This document shows, in pieces, positions 1 through 11,711 of a stretch of 64,000 bases of DNA. This DNA comes from Celoporthe dispersa (Eukaryota > Ascomycota > Sordariomycetes > Diaporthales > Cryphonectriaceae). Where the stretch lies: NCBI GenBank assembly GCA_016584495.1, contig WAID01000009.1, forward strand, positions 1,984,001 through 2,048,000, in the 5' to 3' direction. A model generated the notes under the pieces. The model saw only the letters and a program-made list of their open reading frames with translations, did not search any database and was not told the DNA's origin. The stretch's first letter is position 1; each line of letters starts with the position of its first letter. Made by a program: the position numbers and the translations under genes.

Positions 1-1205
1 CTCGGCCGACGACGCCAGCCAGATCGTCATCATGTCTCTGCTTGCCATTGTAGACACCCCGAAATATGGGGTCGGCTAGGTTGATCCCGATCTGGGTCGG
101 GTCAGGTCATTTTTTCCCCTTCTTGTCTTATTCCGGAATGGATTTACGGAGAGAGGGAGAGAGACGGATGGGACGTACATCAATGTATCGAGGCTTGTAT
201 GCACTTGGTGTTACACTGGGAGGCCCCTCTGGGTCCTGCGGCGTGTTTATTGAGGAGGCCATCCTGGTAGCAGCAGGGGCGAGCAAGACGGGGAGATCTT
301 TGTTTCCGTGTGTGTAGCAAAACGGTAGGCTTGCAAGGCTGTACCTGAAAGACACGCGTCGGGCAGTGGATCGTGAACTGGACCAGGATGCCGAGATCTT
401 GGAATTGAATCTCCCCACAGCAACCATTCCTAGTTGTCAACCAGCAGACAGACCAACTGTGACTGTGCTTAAATAGCTGTTGAGAAGGACAGGCCAACAG
501 GGGAACAACAGCTCCTCACTTCTTCTATGACTCCCAAGATCCCTGAAGGCCAGGCCCTTCCCCTTTTGCCTGGCTTATTGTGAGGTGAGATGTTGAGAAT
601 GGTTTGGTTGATGATACTAGGATGTGCGAGTAGAGTCATGGATGAATTTGGCTTGGCCTGCTTAGCTAATCAATCTCAACTGAACGATCTCGGCCGCACT
701 AGCTGGCATTGCAGCCTACAGTAGTATTTTGCCCCCGCCCCTACCCTCCTTCACACGGGTGTGGGGTGCAGTGCTGAGGGAACAGGGGCTGCACGAGCCA
801 CTGTCGCGCTTTGCATGGGTGGTGCTGCACGATTCTGCTGCATGACAACAAGAACGCGCTTTTGAAAGGATGGACGCGCTCAGCCTGGGGCGCCGCACTT
901 TAAATTCTACTGAGACGCGGTGCCTTTCTCCAGACCATTCTCCTCTCAACTTAAACCTTCCCACAACATCAACCACCAGTCCATATCACTGAGACTTTGA
1001 GAAGAAGAGACTGTCTCTTGACAGCCTGATCTCCTCTTTCCCTCTACCTCTGCACATCAGTGAAACCAATATCTCTTTTTTCTTTTCCTTTCTTGACCTC
1101 TCATCTGTTTCTTGTCCTGCAGGCAGCTACTATCCACAGCCTGTGCCCCTCCTCTTGAGGCGCGTCTTCCATTGCAACCCTCATCACAAACCACAACACC
1201 CTCAC
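1..1205 (+). promoter_or_regulatory. Upstream region of RNR1 with MCB-like sites
   Basis: No recognisable coding region is seen before the RNR1 start codon. A perfect MluI cell-cycle box (ACGCGT) lies at 354-359. Three ACGCG cores lie close together at 854-858, 874-878 and 915-919, about 290-350 bp before the start codon. MBF/DSC1 complexes bind such boxes upstream of ribonucleotide reductase genes in yeasts, so S-phase control is a reasonable inference here. Positions about 1010-1110 are pyrimidine-rich, as in many fungal core promoters and 5' leaders. The left 300 bases could belong to the 3' side of a neighbour outside the window. Confidence 0.6.
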
Positions 1206-4195
1206 ATGATGTTTGTCAGAAAGAGAGGTATGTCTTCCACGGAGTCCACCATCATCCGTATTCGAACCAGCAAACTAATGTCCCTATAGACGGCCGCCAG
1301 GAGCGCGTCCAGTTCGACAAGATCACGGCACGCGTCTCGAGACTGTGTTACGGTCTCGACTCGCAGCATGTAGACCCCGTCAAGATCACCCAGAAGGTCA
1401 TTAGTGGTGTCTATGGTGGTGTCACGACAGTCCAGCTCGATGACCTGGTCCGTACTATTCCCACAGCCACGCCTGCCTCCCTCCCTAGCCCTCCACCTCA
1501 GAGGCCTGCCCAATGCTGACCATGTCCTCCTCCCTTTCAGGCCGCCGAGACTGCCGCGTACATGACCGTCACCCACCCGGACTATGCCCTCCTTGCCGCC
1601 CGTATCGCGGTGTCCAACCTTCACAAGCAGACCAAGAAGCAGTGGTCCTCCGTCGTGAGCGATCTGTACCACTATGTCAACCCAAGGAACAACCGCCCGT
1701 CACCCATGATCTCCCAGGAGACCTATGACTGTGTGATGCGCCACAAGGAGGAGTTCGACTCCGCCATTGTCTATGATCGAGACTACCAATACCAATACTT
1801 CGGCTTCAAGACCCTAGAGCGTTCGTATCTCCTCAAGCTCAACGGCAAAGTTGTCGAGCGGCCACAGCACATGCTGATGCGTGTTGCTGTCGGCATCTGG
1901 GGAGACAACATCGAGAGAGTTCTGGAGACCTATAACTACATGTCCAACAAGTTCTTCACACACGCCTCGCCGACTCTGTTCAACGCCGGCACGCCTCAGG
2001 CACAGCTGTCGTCGTGCTTCCTCGTGGACATGAAGGAGGACAGCATCGAGGGTATCTACGATACCCTCAAGACCTGCGCCATGATCTCCAAGATGGCCGG
2101 CGGCATTGGTCTCAATGTCCACCGCATCCGCGCCACCGGCTCCTATATTGCCGGCACCAACGGCACGTCCAACGGCATCATCCCCATGCTGCGTGTGTTC
2201 AACAACACCGCCCGCTACGTCGACCAGGGTGGCAACAAGCGCCCTGGTGCCTTCGCCATCTATCTGGAGCCGTGGCACGCTGATGTCTTTGAGTTCCTGG
2301 ACCTGCGCAAGAACCACGGAAAGGAAGAGGTCCGCGCTCGTGACCTCTTCCTGGCCCTCTGGATCCCTGATCTCTTCATGAAGCGCGTGGAGAAGAACGG
2401 CGACTGGACCCTCATGTGCCCCAACGAGTGTCCCGGCCTTGCCGACTGCTACGGCGAGGAGTTTGAGGCCTTGTACGAGAAGTACGAGCGCGAGGGTCGC
2501 GGCCAGAAGACCATGAAGGCACAGAAGCTCTGGTATGCCATCCTCGAGGCTCAGACCGAGACCGGCAACCCGTTCATGCTGTACAAGGATCACGCCAACC
2601 GCAAGAGCAACCAGAAGAACCTGGGCACCATCCGCAGCTCTAACCTCTGCACGGAGATCATCGAGTACTCTGCCCCTGATGAGGTTGCTGTCTGCAACCT
2701 GGCGTCCATCGCCCTGCCGCAGTTCGTCGACTACGAGAATGAGTGCTATAACTTCCAGCTGCTGCACGAAGTCACCCAGGTTGTCGTCCGCAACCTGAAC
2801 AAGATCATTGACATCAACCACTATCCTGTCCAGGAGGCTCGCAACAGCAACATGCGCCACCGCCCTATCGGTGTGGGTGTTCAGGGCCTAGCTGATGCCT
2901 TCTTGGCTCTCCGCATGCCCTTCGAGTCGCCCGAAGCCCGTCAGCTGAACAAGCAGATCTTTGAGACCATCTACCACGCCGCCCTCACCGCGTCGTGTGA
3001 CATTGCCAAGGTAGATGGCCCTTACTCATCGTACGAGGGATCTCCCGTCTCTCAGGGCATTCTTCAGTACGACATGTGGGACAACGTCAAGCCCTCTGAC
3101 CTCTGGGACTGGGATGCCCTGAAGGCCAAGATCCAGCAGCACGGCGTCCGCAACAGCCTGTTGATGGCGCCCATGCCTACTGCCTCGACCTCGCAGATCC
3201 TGGGCAACAACGAGTGCTTTGAGCCCTATACCTCCAACATCTACCAGCGGCGTGTGCTCGCTGGTGAGTTCCAGGTCGTCAACCCGTGGCTGCTCAAGGA
3301 CCTTGTGCAGTGCGGCCTGTGGTCCGAGGACCTGAAGAACCGCATCATCGCCGAGGATGGTTCTATCCAGAACATTCGCAGCATCCCGGATGATATCAAG
3401 GCCCTCTACAAGACCGTCTGGGAGATCTCCCAGAGGACCATTGTCCAGATGGCCGCCGACCGTGGCGCCTTCATCGACCAGTCTCAGTCTCTGAACATCC
3501 ACATGCGGGAGCCTTCTATGGGCAAGATCACCAGCATGCACTTCACCGGATGGAAGCTGGGTCTCAAGACTGGCATGTACTACCTCCGCACCCAGGCGGC
3601 GGCAGCACCGATTCAGTTCACAGTCGACCAGCAGGCCCTCAAGATTCAGGAGCAGGCTGGCGTGAAGCACAGCGGCCTGGGCAAGCGTGCGCCTCCGGCT
3701 GGCTACTACACTTCCACCTCTCTCGTCCGCCCCATGCATATGACTAAGGATCCGTCTTCTGAGGGCACCAACATCACGATGAGCAACAATGGTATCCCTA
3801 CCCCTTCCGTCACGCCAAAGTCCTCGTCGCCACCCCTGACTCCTGTCGTCGACAAGGAGGTAGCTGCACGCGTCATGGCCTCTCCTTCTAAGCCCAGGAA
3901 TGTGCCATTCAAGGCCGACCAGGCCGAGGCTGAGAGCCCCAAGGCTCTGCCTGTTGAGCCCACTGGCGACAAGCCTACCGAGGAGGCCCTTCCTGAGGCA
4001 GCTGTCAACGGCAACAAGCCTGACGGCCAGTCCGAGGACAAGGACGGGGACAGCAAGGAGCGGGAGATGGACATCTACTCCGAGGCTGTCCTTGCCTGTA
4101 AGTGACCATGCGCGATTCGTCCCAGACCGGCACAGGCTAACAACATCACAGGCAGCATTGAGAACCCCGAGGCATGCGTCATGTGCAGCGGTTAG
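1206..4195 (+). CDS. RNR1: Ribonucleoside-diphosphate reductase large subunit
   Basis: Class I ribonucleotide reductase alpha chain, which reduces NDPs to dNDPs in the cytosol together with the small subunit. Four exons: 1206-1227, 1290-1447, 1541-4097 and 4152-4195, giving 926 residues. All introns have GT..AG ends. Tandem in-frame ATGs at 1206 and 1209 make either start possible. The N-terminal ATP cone (VRKRDGRQERVQFDK) is followed by the catalytic barrel. The radical cysteine lies in SSNLCTE, the redox partner cysteines in SSCFLVDM and DEVAVCNLAS, and the radical-transfer/substrate loop region in MAPMPTASTSQILGN. An acidic, Pro-rich linker leads to the C-terminal tail CVMCSG, whose CxxC pair reduces the active site in this family. 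The last 14 codons sit alone in a 44-nt exon. No frame break is seen. Confidence 0.97.
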
Positions 4196-7100
4196 ATCAA
4201 CACACCCGACTAGAGTCTGAGCGAGATATGAAGGTGACTACGATCCTTGATGTTGATGTTGGAAACGGAAAATGACTCAGTGTTTTGTTCTTTTTTTTCC
4301 CTTTCTCACGCATGGTCGGATGGCTCTGAATCTCTCAAACAGGGCTGGCTGCTTGTCACACATAATTTGAATACATGTGACATTGCGGGACATTGGGTAA
4401 TATCACGAAGGGTCTGTCGCACAGCTGAGATGTAACCGGCGACACATACACATGGGCAATGCTATGCACGGTACGAGTTTGAGGGTGGTGGAGGGTTGAG
4501 ACGGTAGCGAGATTCGCGCGACGCGTGTCGCAGAGCACATAGCCGCGTCGTACAGTGTCACGCGGCATCATTTCCTTTTTCCTTTTCCCCCTCTTGCTTT
4601 TCCAACTTTCTTTATCGCTGTTGTTATACCACTGTACTGTATATTGGGTTTAGGAATGAGCATAGTCTTTTCTTTTTTCTCTCTGAATATTGTCTGAACA
4701 TTGTCTGATCGATACTTGTCGCTGTCTTCTGGAGCATCACCGGACATTATGCCCTCCAAGCAGCGGAGCGGGGGCGAGCTATACTGTAGACCGCAGAGCT
4801 CCTTCGTGTCTGAGGTTCCCCCCATCCCCCTTCTGTCGACTGCTCGATGTCTTACACAACATGGTCCTCCTATGCCACAGCATCGAAACGGCCCTCTTTT
4901 GTCCCGCCACACTGCAAGCGGGCCAAATCATCTGCTCTAATCTCTCCGACTAGTACTCTCCCGAAATTATAACACGGCAGCGAGGAACGAGCAGAAAAGT
5001 TCCGCGCAGGAGTAACTCCTTACATGCTGCCTTTGGCTGTTATATACTCCAGGGACTCTATCTATGCCACACATAAGCGTACTGCTTCTTGAAAAAGGAG
5101 GTTGTTTTTTTTTGGGAGCATACTCGAAAGAAGCTGAGCGTGCCAGGCTGGCTCAGGCTGTACGGTGTGGGCCCCCGGTTCGTGAGACCCCTACGCCCTC
5201 GACATTTTTTTTTCTTTGCTTTTCCTTCTGCTTATCTTTTCCACCCGGACTTAGCACACGTTTCAAGTGAGGCCGCGCGGGCTGTAAGTCGGGGCGGCAC
5301 CTGCGCGGCTCGCAAAGTGATCCACCTGGCTTGGTGCGCAGTCCTCTCTCTTTCTCTCTCTCTCTCTTCATTTCGAAGAGATATAGCCAGGCACAAAATC
5401 AGGCCAAGTTCTCATCTAGCATATGGGAAATGCTGTGATCGACTGTGTTCACGGAGCTGGAGACGACACCGCTCGCGGACGGAGGGTCGGTGGGTGTATT
5501 CACTACTGCGTGGAGGTACGAGTACTGTTGTAGTCTCCCAGAAGGAGAGGGAGGGAGCAAGGGAGTTGTTTCGGACGGGCCAGAAAGGCAAATGAGGCTG
5601 GAACATGCGTTCCATTTTCTTTCTTAGCCTGCCCAGAGCTTGGCGGGCAGGATCCCTCCAGGCCTGCATCATCAGGCGCGGCGAACAGGTCACCTCTCAG
5701 CACCCGTAACGACTGCCTCTCATACCGGAAAGGCCAGGCTTGCCCCCCCCCCCCATCGAACACAGGCGTGTCTTCTCTCCCCATGCCGGCTGAGAAGTCG
5801 CCATGTCATGACTGCCGATGCTGTGACCGGGCGACAGACCATCTCCTCGGCAGTGAGCGCGAGCGCTGCAGGCGTTCATCAAGTCGAGACGGGCCACTAT
5901 GATTTGTCCCCGTCCATCATCAAAATGGTACGCCGCACGGCCGCAGGTTGCTAGCGGTGGCTGGTGTGCCGTGCGACATAATTTCACTTTCGAGACTAGC
6001 CAGCACACTGGCGTTCCGCGCGAGGTACCACACGCCCTGGACGCGGTGCTGCTGAGCTGGTGACCGCCCCAGCGGCTCGCAGAAACGGACCTCTAAGGCA
6101 AATGTGCATGTTGATCTTTGATCGTTAGTCTTGGTCTCGCCAGACTGACCATTGCGAGACTCCTCCGGGAGGCCTCTGCTGGCCTTGGACCGCGTGTTCT
6201 TGGCACGACTCGTGGCAGGACGGGTGGTGATGGAGTCGTCTATTTCAAGAAAGGACAGGAGATCGTCTTCTCAACTCTTACCTGAGAGGGGTTGCCGGTT
6301 AGAGACGAGCGAAAGCAGAGGCAGGTGTTCAGCTCGTCAGGCATGTCGTGGCCACCAATCTCGAGGCCTCATTTCGAGACTTGGCCCCAGGGAGAGAGAC
6401 GTGGCTGGTCTTCGCCGTCCCCAGCAGGGAAGGCCCATGTAACGTGAGACGCAGATTCTGGTGAGCCCAGGAACGGGTGCACTATACTATCGCCTAGCTG
6501 GGACACCCAAGAGGCTGGCCGATTTGTCCCCGGCGAGTCCGCGTTGCAGAGGAACACTGCAGCGGAACGACACCAATGGGACGGTTCACCTCAAGTGTTT
6601 CTCCTCGTGTGCGGGCACCTGGGCCTAGTCGTCCGAAATCTATCGGCTGGGATAATCAGCATTGCCTGCTACGCCATGTGATTGGTTGCTCCCATACGCG
6701 GTCAGCTGTATCTGGGTTGCTTCGGGTGTCGTGTTGGGCATCCTGAGCTTCCTCGACAGCAGAGAGGAAAGTATAGTACTAAGATCAAAGGAGAAGGTGA
6801 AGGAGGCAAGAAACGAGAAAGGAAGAAACGCGGTCCTCGTGTGTTTTGCAGAAAATAAGAGGTTGTAATGAAGAGAGGGGAATAATAGGAGGAGGAGGAG
6901 AGTCACGAGATACTGGTCGAGCAGTCTGGCCAAGACGGTGCTATGTGCTGAGGACCCAACATAGTACACAGTCGTTCTACCCTGTACGGACAAATATGGT
7001 ATCCCAAGCCCCTCATCAGGATGCAATAGAGGCGACTAGATGACACACAGGATATGAAGACTCAAGATGGCAAGCAGTTCGCAAGGCAGAGCGTTGACAG

Positions 7101-9490
7101 CGTCTCCTATAGTAGCAAGATGCATATACATGTCAGTATTGACTGACATCTGAGTATTGAGGACGAGATGGCATGAATACATTTCAGACCGGGAGTCGTT
7201 GTTCCTAAACCCCATCGTGTTGTCTCTGAATTTGAAATTTGATCCAGCCATTTCCTTAGCCGCCCAGCACAGCTCTCCTATGACATCACCTTGTGATGCT
7301 ACCCAAGACTTGCTATGCAGGCTGTGGTTGTTACTTTTCCTCAAATCCAAGCTGCCGCTGCCTATCGCCGAAGGTGCACCAAGGCCGCTCGCCTTGTGCC
7401 CTGTACCACACTATACCATGGAATTCTGCCGTATTTCCTGGGAGCGGCCTTCTAGCTTGGGAAGATGATGGTCAGGATTTCGTGCATTGTGCAGACGAGG
7501 GCCTCTACCCCTGTCGATAGCACTGGCAAGGCCGTTGGACTGGGGAGGCCTTGCTGCGCCCGGGCCCAGATCTGGAGGGAATTGGCCAATGGGGGAGGGG
7601 GCCAGGGACGGGCCCAGCCACTCTTACCCACCTCTCATACTTAAAATTGACTTCATCTGTCTCTTCGAGCCTGTTTTCTGCCGTGCGATGGTTCCCTGCT
7701 TTGGCACACGCTAGCTGGGTGCCATACGACAATGCACGGTGTCGGGGCAAGCGAGAACCAGTACTGGAGAGTCAATGAAACGGTGTGCTCGTTAGCCGAC
7801 CCTGGGGAGATCGTCATGGAGGGACCAAGAGGGGGAGAGGGGATGGGTTCCGCAGTGCAGGGCGTGTGGACTCATCCACCCCGGGTGTGGGGGGGGAGCT
7901 TTGGCCCAACCTGCCGGAGTCTGCCGTCCAGTGTCTGTCGGTGATGATAGTTCGGCCAGCTGCACCGGACAGAGTGCCTGGCGAGGTGTGTTGCGCAAGG
8001 TCTGAGTCTTGACCGCTGCTGCGTAGCCTCGCAGGTTTCAAGGTCGTCACGTATGTGCCTGTACCCGAGGCCTGTGATACGGTCGATGGGATGCAGCAGG
8101 CGAGCCATGCCGTCATCTAGTAAACATCTCCTAGCGCCACTTCATCCCGATGTTGTCGTCCGGCCACCCAGTCCGTCAGATCTGCCAGGATGTGGCAGCC
8201 TCGCTTCCAAGCTTCGACGGAGTACTGTTCATCGATCCTGTTTTCTCCCCACAGCGGTCAGCCACCGACGTTCTCCTCGTGGTCCACCTTGAACGGGCCA
8301 ACGGCCAGGATCATCAGAGTCGGTGACGGGCCAGCCCGGATTTTGGGGCAAGGAAGTGGCCTAACGTGTGCAGATGGCTTGGATGGGAGGCGGCGACACA
8401 TGCAAGCGACCGTGTGCCAAGCAGCGTCTGGACTGTCTGCCGGCCTCCGTATTTCGTCATGACAACAAACTGGTCGGTGGTCCGATCAATAGTCTTGTAC
8501 CTGAAGAGGCGCTGCATCATGCCCGATGCGGTCTGCCGGAGCGTACCGGTGTCATTGGTGTGGTCTGGAGATTTCCTGGGGAAGTACATGCAGAAATTGA
8601 ACTGCAGCACAAATGAGGATGGACATCAGTTAGATGGGGTCTCTGGAGACATCATGGGGAAGGCAAGGAAGGAGGGGGGGGGCGGCAGGTTCTGCCTGTC
8701 CAGAAAGAGGCCGCACGGGTGTGTAAGTCGGCCTGTGGAAGGCGGACGCGGGACCCATACAGGTAAAGTCAGGTACCACCTGGCCTGGTGTCCGTTACAG
8801 CCAAAGCTGGCGTGGATTTGCTTCTGATGTGAGGTACCCGAGCTTGTAGCTCCAAGGCCTAGCAGGGAAGAGACCTGCGCAGGGCCCCTGGCTACCTCCA
8901 GCCCTCACCTCGACTAGCTGCAGGTGCAACCTTACGATAGACGTCAGGCAGGCCAGCAAACCTGCCCAGCACCTGCTTGGCTGCATAGTGCAGCACCTCT
9001 GGACGTGCCTTCCAGAACTTCGTCTTTCCTTTTGTTTTTTGTTTTGCCCTTCCCTGCGCGCCTATCACAAGAAACCAGTCAGTGCCCCAGCCCAATCCTG
9101 TTTGTGATTCATTGCCCCATGTGATCCAGACCCAGATCCACGACCCTGCCACACCGAATTTTCCCCCCAGTTCCTTCCCTGCCACCTCGCACCTGCCCAC
9201 ACGACAGAGTACCTACCTTGTCCACGGCAGAAAGGCCTTCTTCACCTGTGTCCCTTTAAGTCTCCCCGTGCCCTCCTGCCTCCTGTCCTCGATCAACCCC
9301 TTCACCATCTTCTGTTGACCAGTCTCGCATCTCGGACGTGTTGACCAACAAACCTCTCCCAAGCCCAACAGACTTTCGCGCCTCGAGTATTACTGTCACG
9401 CAGCAACTCTTTTCAGTCTCACTGCCATCATCATTCGGCATCAACACACGCATCAACAAGTTCTCCCGCAGAAGAATCGAACGCGTCAAG
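4196..9490. other. Intergenic region without recognisable genes (5.3 kb)
   Basis: Only short, unrelated open frames occur on both strands and none has a recognisable family signature. Homopolymer runs (C10 near 5747) and CT-rich tracts (5341-5368) are present. The last 500 bases before 9491 are pyrimidine-rich with CAAC/CACC tracts and probably form the promoter and leader of the CFEM gene. An unannotated small spliced gene or non-coding RNA cannot be excluded from sequence alone. Confidence 0.5.
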
Positions 9491-10633
9491 ATGAAGGTTA
9501 TCGCTACCGTCTTCAGCGCCCTCGCCCTCGCCGGCGCCGTCACTGCCCAGAGTGACTACGACAACCTCCCCCAGTGTGGCGTAAGTAGCCCTGCTCCCCC
9601 TCCTCAAGCAGTCGCCCATCTTTGCCTCGCATCGAGCCCTTCCCAGATCCAACCTCCTCCCTCCCGAATCGCCCATTCCTTCTCTTGTGGCCGCTGACCC
9701 CCTCCGCAGAAGACCTGCATCACCAACCTGCTCGACAAGGCCGCTAGCTTCGGCTGCACCGCAGGCTCCAGCAACGAGGCCAACTGCCTGTGCTCCAATG
9801 CCACCTTCTCCTATGGTGTTCGTGACTGTTCCAACCAATATTGTGGCAACGTCGACACCGCCTCTTCGGTCATCGCCTATGGCGTCTCCTACTGCTCCTG
9901 TAGGTCAAACCCACCATCAGCGCCCTATCAGGTCTGGACCGAGTATTGACGATTTTGTAGCTGCCGGTGTCGCCATTCCCACCACCATCGAGACTGTGAG
10001 TCCCACTGCCTTGGACCGACCCCTTCTCTGTAGCCCGCTGACTTGGCCACAGGTCACCTCTGGTACCATTGCCCCGACCGTCACTAGCAGTGTGTCTGGC
10101 AGTGCTGCCAGCGTAAGTTTCCTCCCCAGACGAGGTTTGACCCAATGACCAGATAAGCTGACTCCCGTGATTGAAGGGTACTACCGGCAGTGCTGCTAGT
10201 GCTGGTGGTGCCGGCTCTGCCATCACCACCTCGTCCTACCTGACCACGCTGACCACCAGCGGCTCCACCATCACCACTTCCGTGGCCACCACGATCTTCA
10301 GCGGCGGCGCTGTCGGTTCTGCCTCCAGCGCTGTCGGCTCGGCTGGCAGTGCTGCGTCCTCTGGTGCCAGCTCTGCCGTCGCCAGCGCAAGCTCTCTGGC
10401 CAGCTCGCTGGCTAGCGCCGCTTCGTCCGCGTCGGGTGCTGCCTCCTCTCTTGCCTCCTCGGCCAGTGGCACGGGCAGCTCGAGCTCCTCCTCGGGCTTC
10501 GTAAGTACCAGCTGTCCTTCCACCCACCTCGAGGCGTCTCTCATTCTGACATATACTTGTGTAGGCGCCTCAGATGACTGCTGCCCCAGTCGGTTTCTTG
10601 GCTGCCGCCGGCGTCGCCGCGATGCTGCTCTAA
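9491..10633 (+). CDS. CFEM-domain GPI-type cell-surface protein
   Basis: Secreted fungal surface protein of 255 residues assembled from six exons: 9491-9580, 9710-9899, 9961-9995, 10053-10112, 10177-10500 and 10565-10633. All junctions are GT..AG and keep frame. Residues 1-19 are a signal peptide (MKVIATVFSALALAGAVTA). A CFEM domain covers about 25-93 with all eight cysteines (29, 33, 46, 56, 58, 70, 75, 92). A Ser/Ala/Thr-rich stalk of about 130 residues follows, and a hydrophobic C-terminal tail (VGFLAAAGVAAMLL) fits GPI attachment. CFEM proteins act in haem-iron capture, adhesion or wall function. Here the residue that is usually Asp after the CxC pair (CxCxD) is Asn60, so haem binding is doubtful. 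No operon-like context. Confidence 0.9.
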
Positions 10634-11711
10634 GTCAAGGCGGCAGAACCTCCTTCCGATGTTTTTGACTTGTCACATCTTCGGGATCGAGCTCACGGCC
10701 TAATACTCCGCACTTAATTTTGATGATTTTCTCGACATTCATTTCACCCACTTCTTCCGCGATCCACCCAGCTGCCGTCTTCGTCACCGCCTGCCGGACC
10801 TGCAGACAGAGCGAGGGCGGCGGATCGGGATAATGGAACAAAAGCCTTTGGGAACGGAAGGGAAGGACATTTTCGGTTTGTTTTTCGAGGGGATTGTGCC
10901 AGGAGTTTTCGATCCATGTACAATTGAGGGGATTTTGGGCGGAACCTAATTCGGCGCAGGGGGGTAATGAGGTTTCACGATGTTGCACGGTCATGACGGT
11001 CCTCTAGGCCTTTCCCACACAACGGTACGCGAGATACCCCTCCCTGAGAGTTCAAGCTTGGCCAGGGCGGCGGTCCACTGGCACTTCTTGCTCTCACCAA
11101 GGGACAACGTTCATAGAGGGAAAAATATGGACTGGTAGTAATCAATCATACCTGACGTGGTAGCCACTCCCGCTCGAGCCTGCTTGTGACGACAGCCCGT
11201 ACGTGTGAAACTGGTCATTCTAAAACGGTCGTCCGGTACGGCTAAGAACCACAAGCAGAGGCGATTCCCACGGCTCACGGTTGAAACAGAACCGGTCGCC
11301 TGAAGGAGCTCTCGCCCGACACCACGCGCGCTGCATGCATAGCCAGTGCTTGGGACAGGCTGTTCGCTGCAAGGATAACTCAACTGACGGAGGCCTCGGG
11401 AGAATGGCCTGGGATTGAGCATGGCTTGTGAAAAGGTGGACTGGAAGATCCTCTTGGACGAGGCATGAGAGACATGGCGAAGGTGAGGTTGCGGGCATGG
11501 GGGGACTTTAGAGAAAAAGACCTCCCGGGCTGACTAACCAAGCATACCCCACAATGATGTCGAGGCTGCTTTGGTGGGACCCTTGTTTGAGCTTACGACT
11601 GTCTCCGTGGGTCTGCTTGTCTGTCCACTTGCATCTAAACGACAACCTTGTCTGCTTTCTGACTACCACGACGTTACAGCAGTCTGTGGTATGAGCCATC
11701 TCGCTGGCAAG
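10634..11711. other. Intergenic region between the CFEM gene and ALG2
   Basis: Contains the 3' flank of the CFEM gene and the promoter side of ALG2. No recognisable coding sequence is seen on either strand. An ATG at 11691, in frame with the chosen ALG2 start, would add seven residues to that protein. Confidence 0.5.

Noticed and set aside
1814..2860. Long minus-strand open frame (348 codons) antisense to RNR1
   Set aside because: Shadow of the strongly coding plus strand; it has no family signature and follows from codon bias.
4500..4570. ACGCGT-like word near 4519 as an MCB site for a downstream gene
   Set aside because: It lies in the 3' flank of RNR1 and about 5 kb from the next start codon; a single copy without context.
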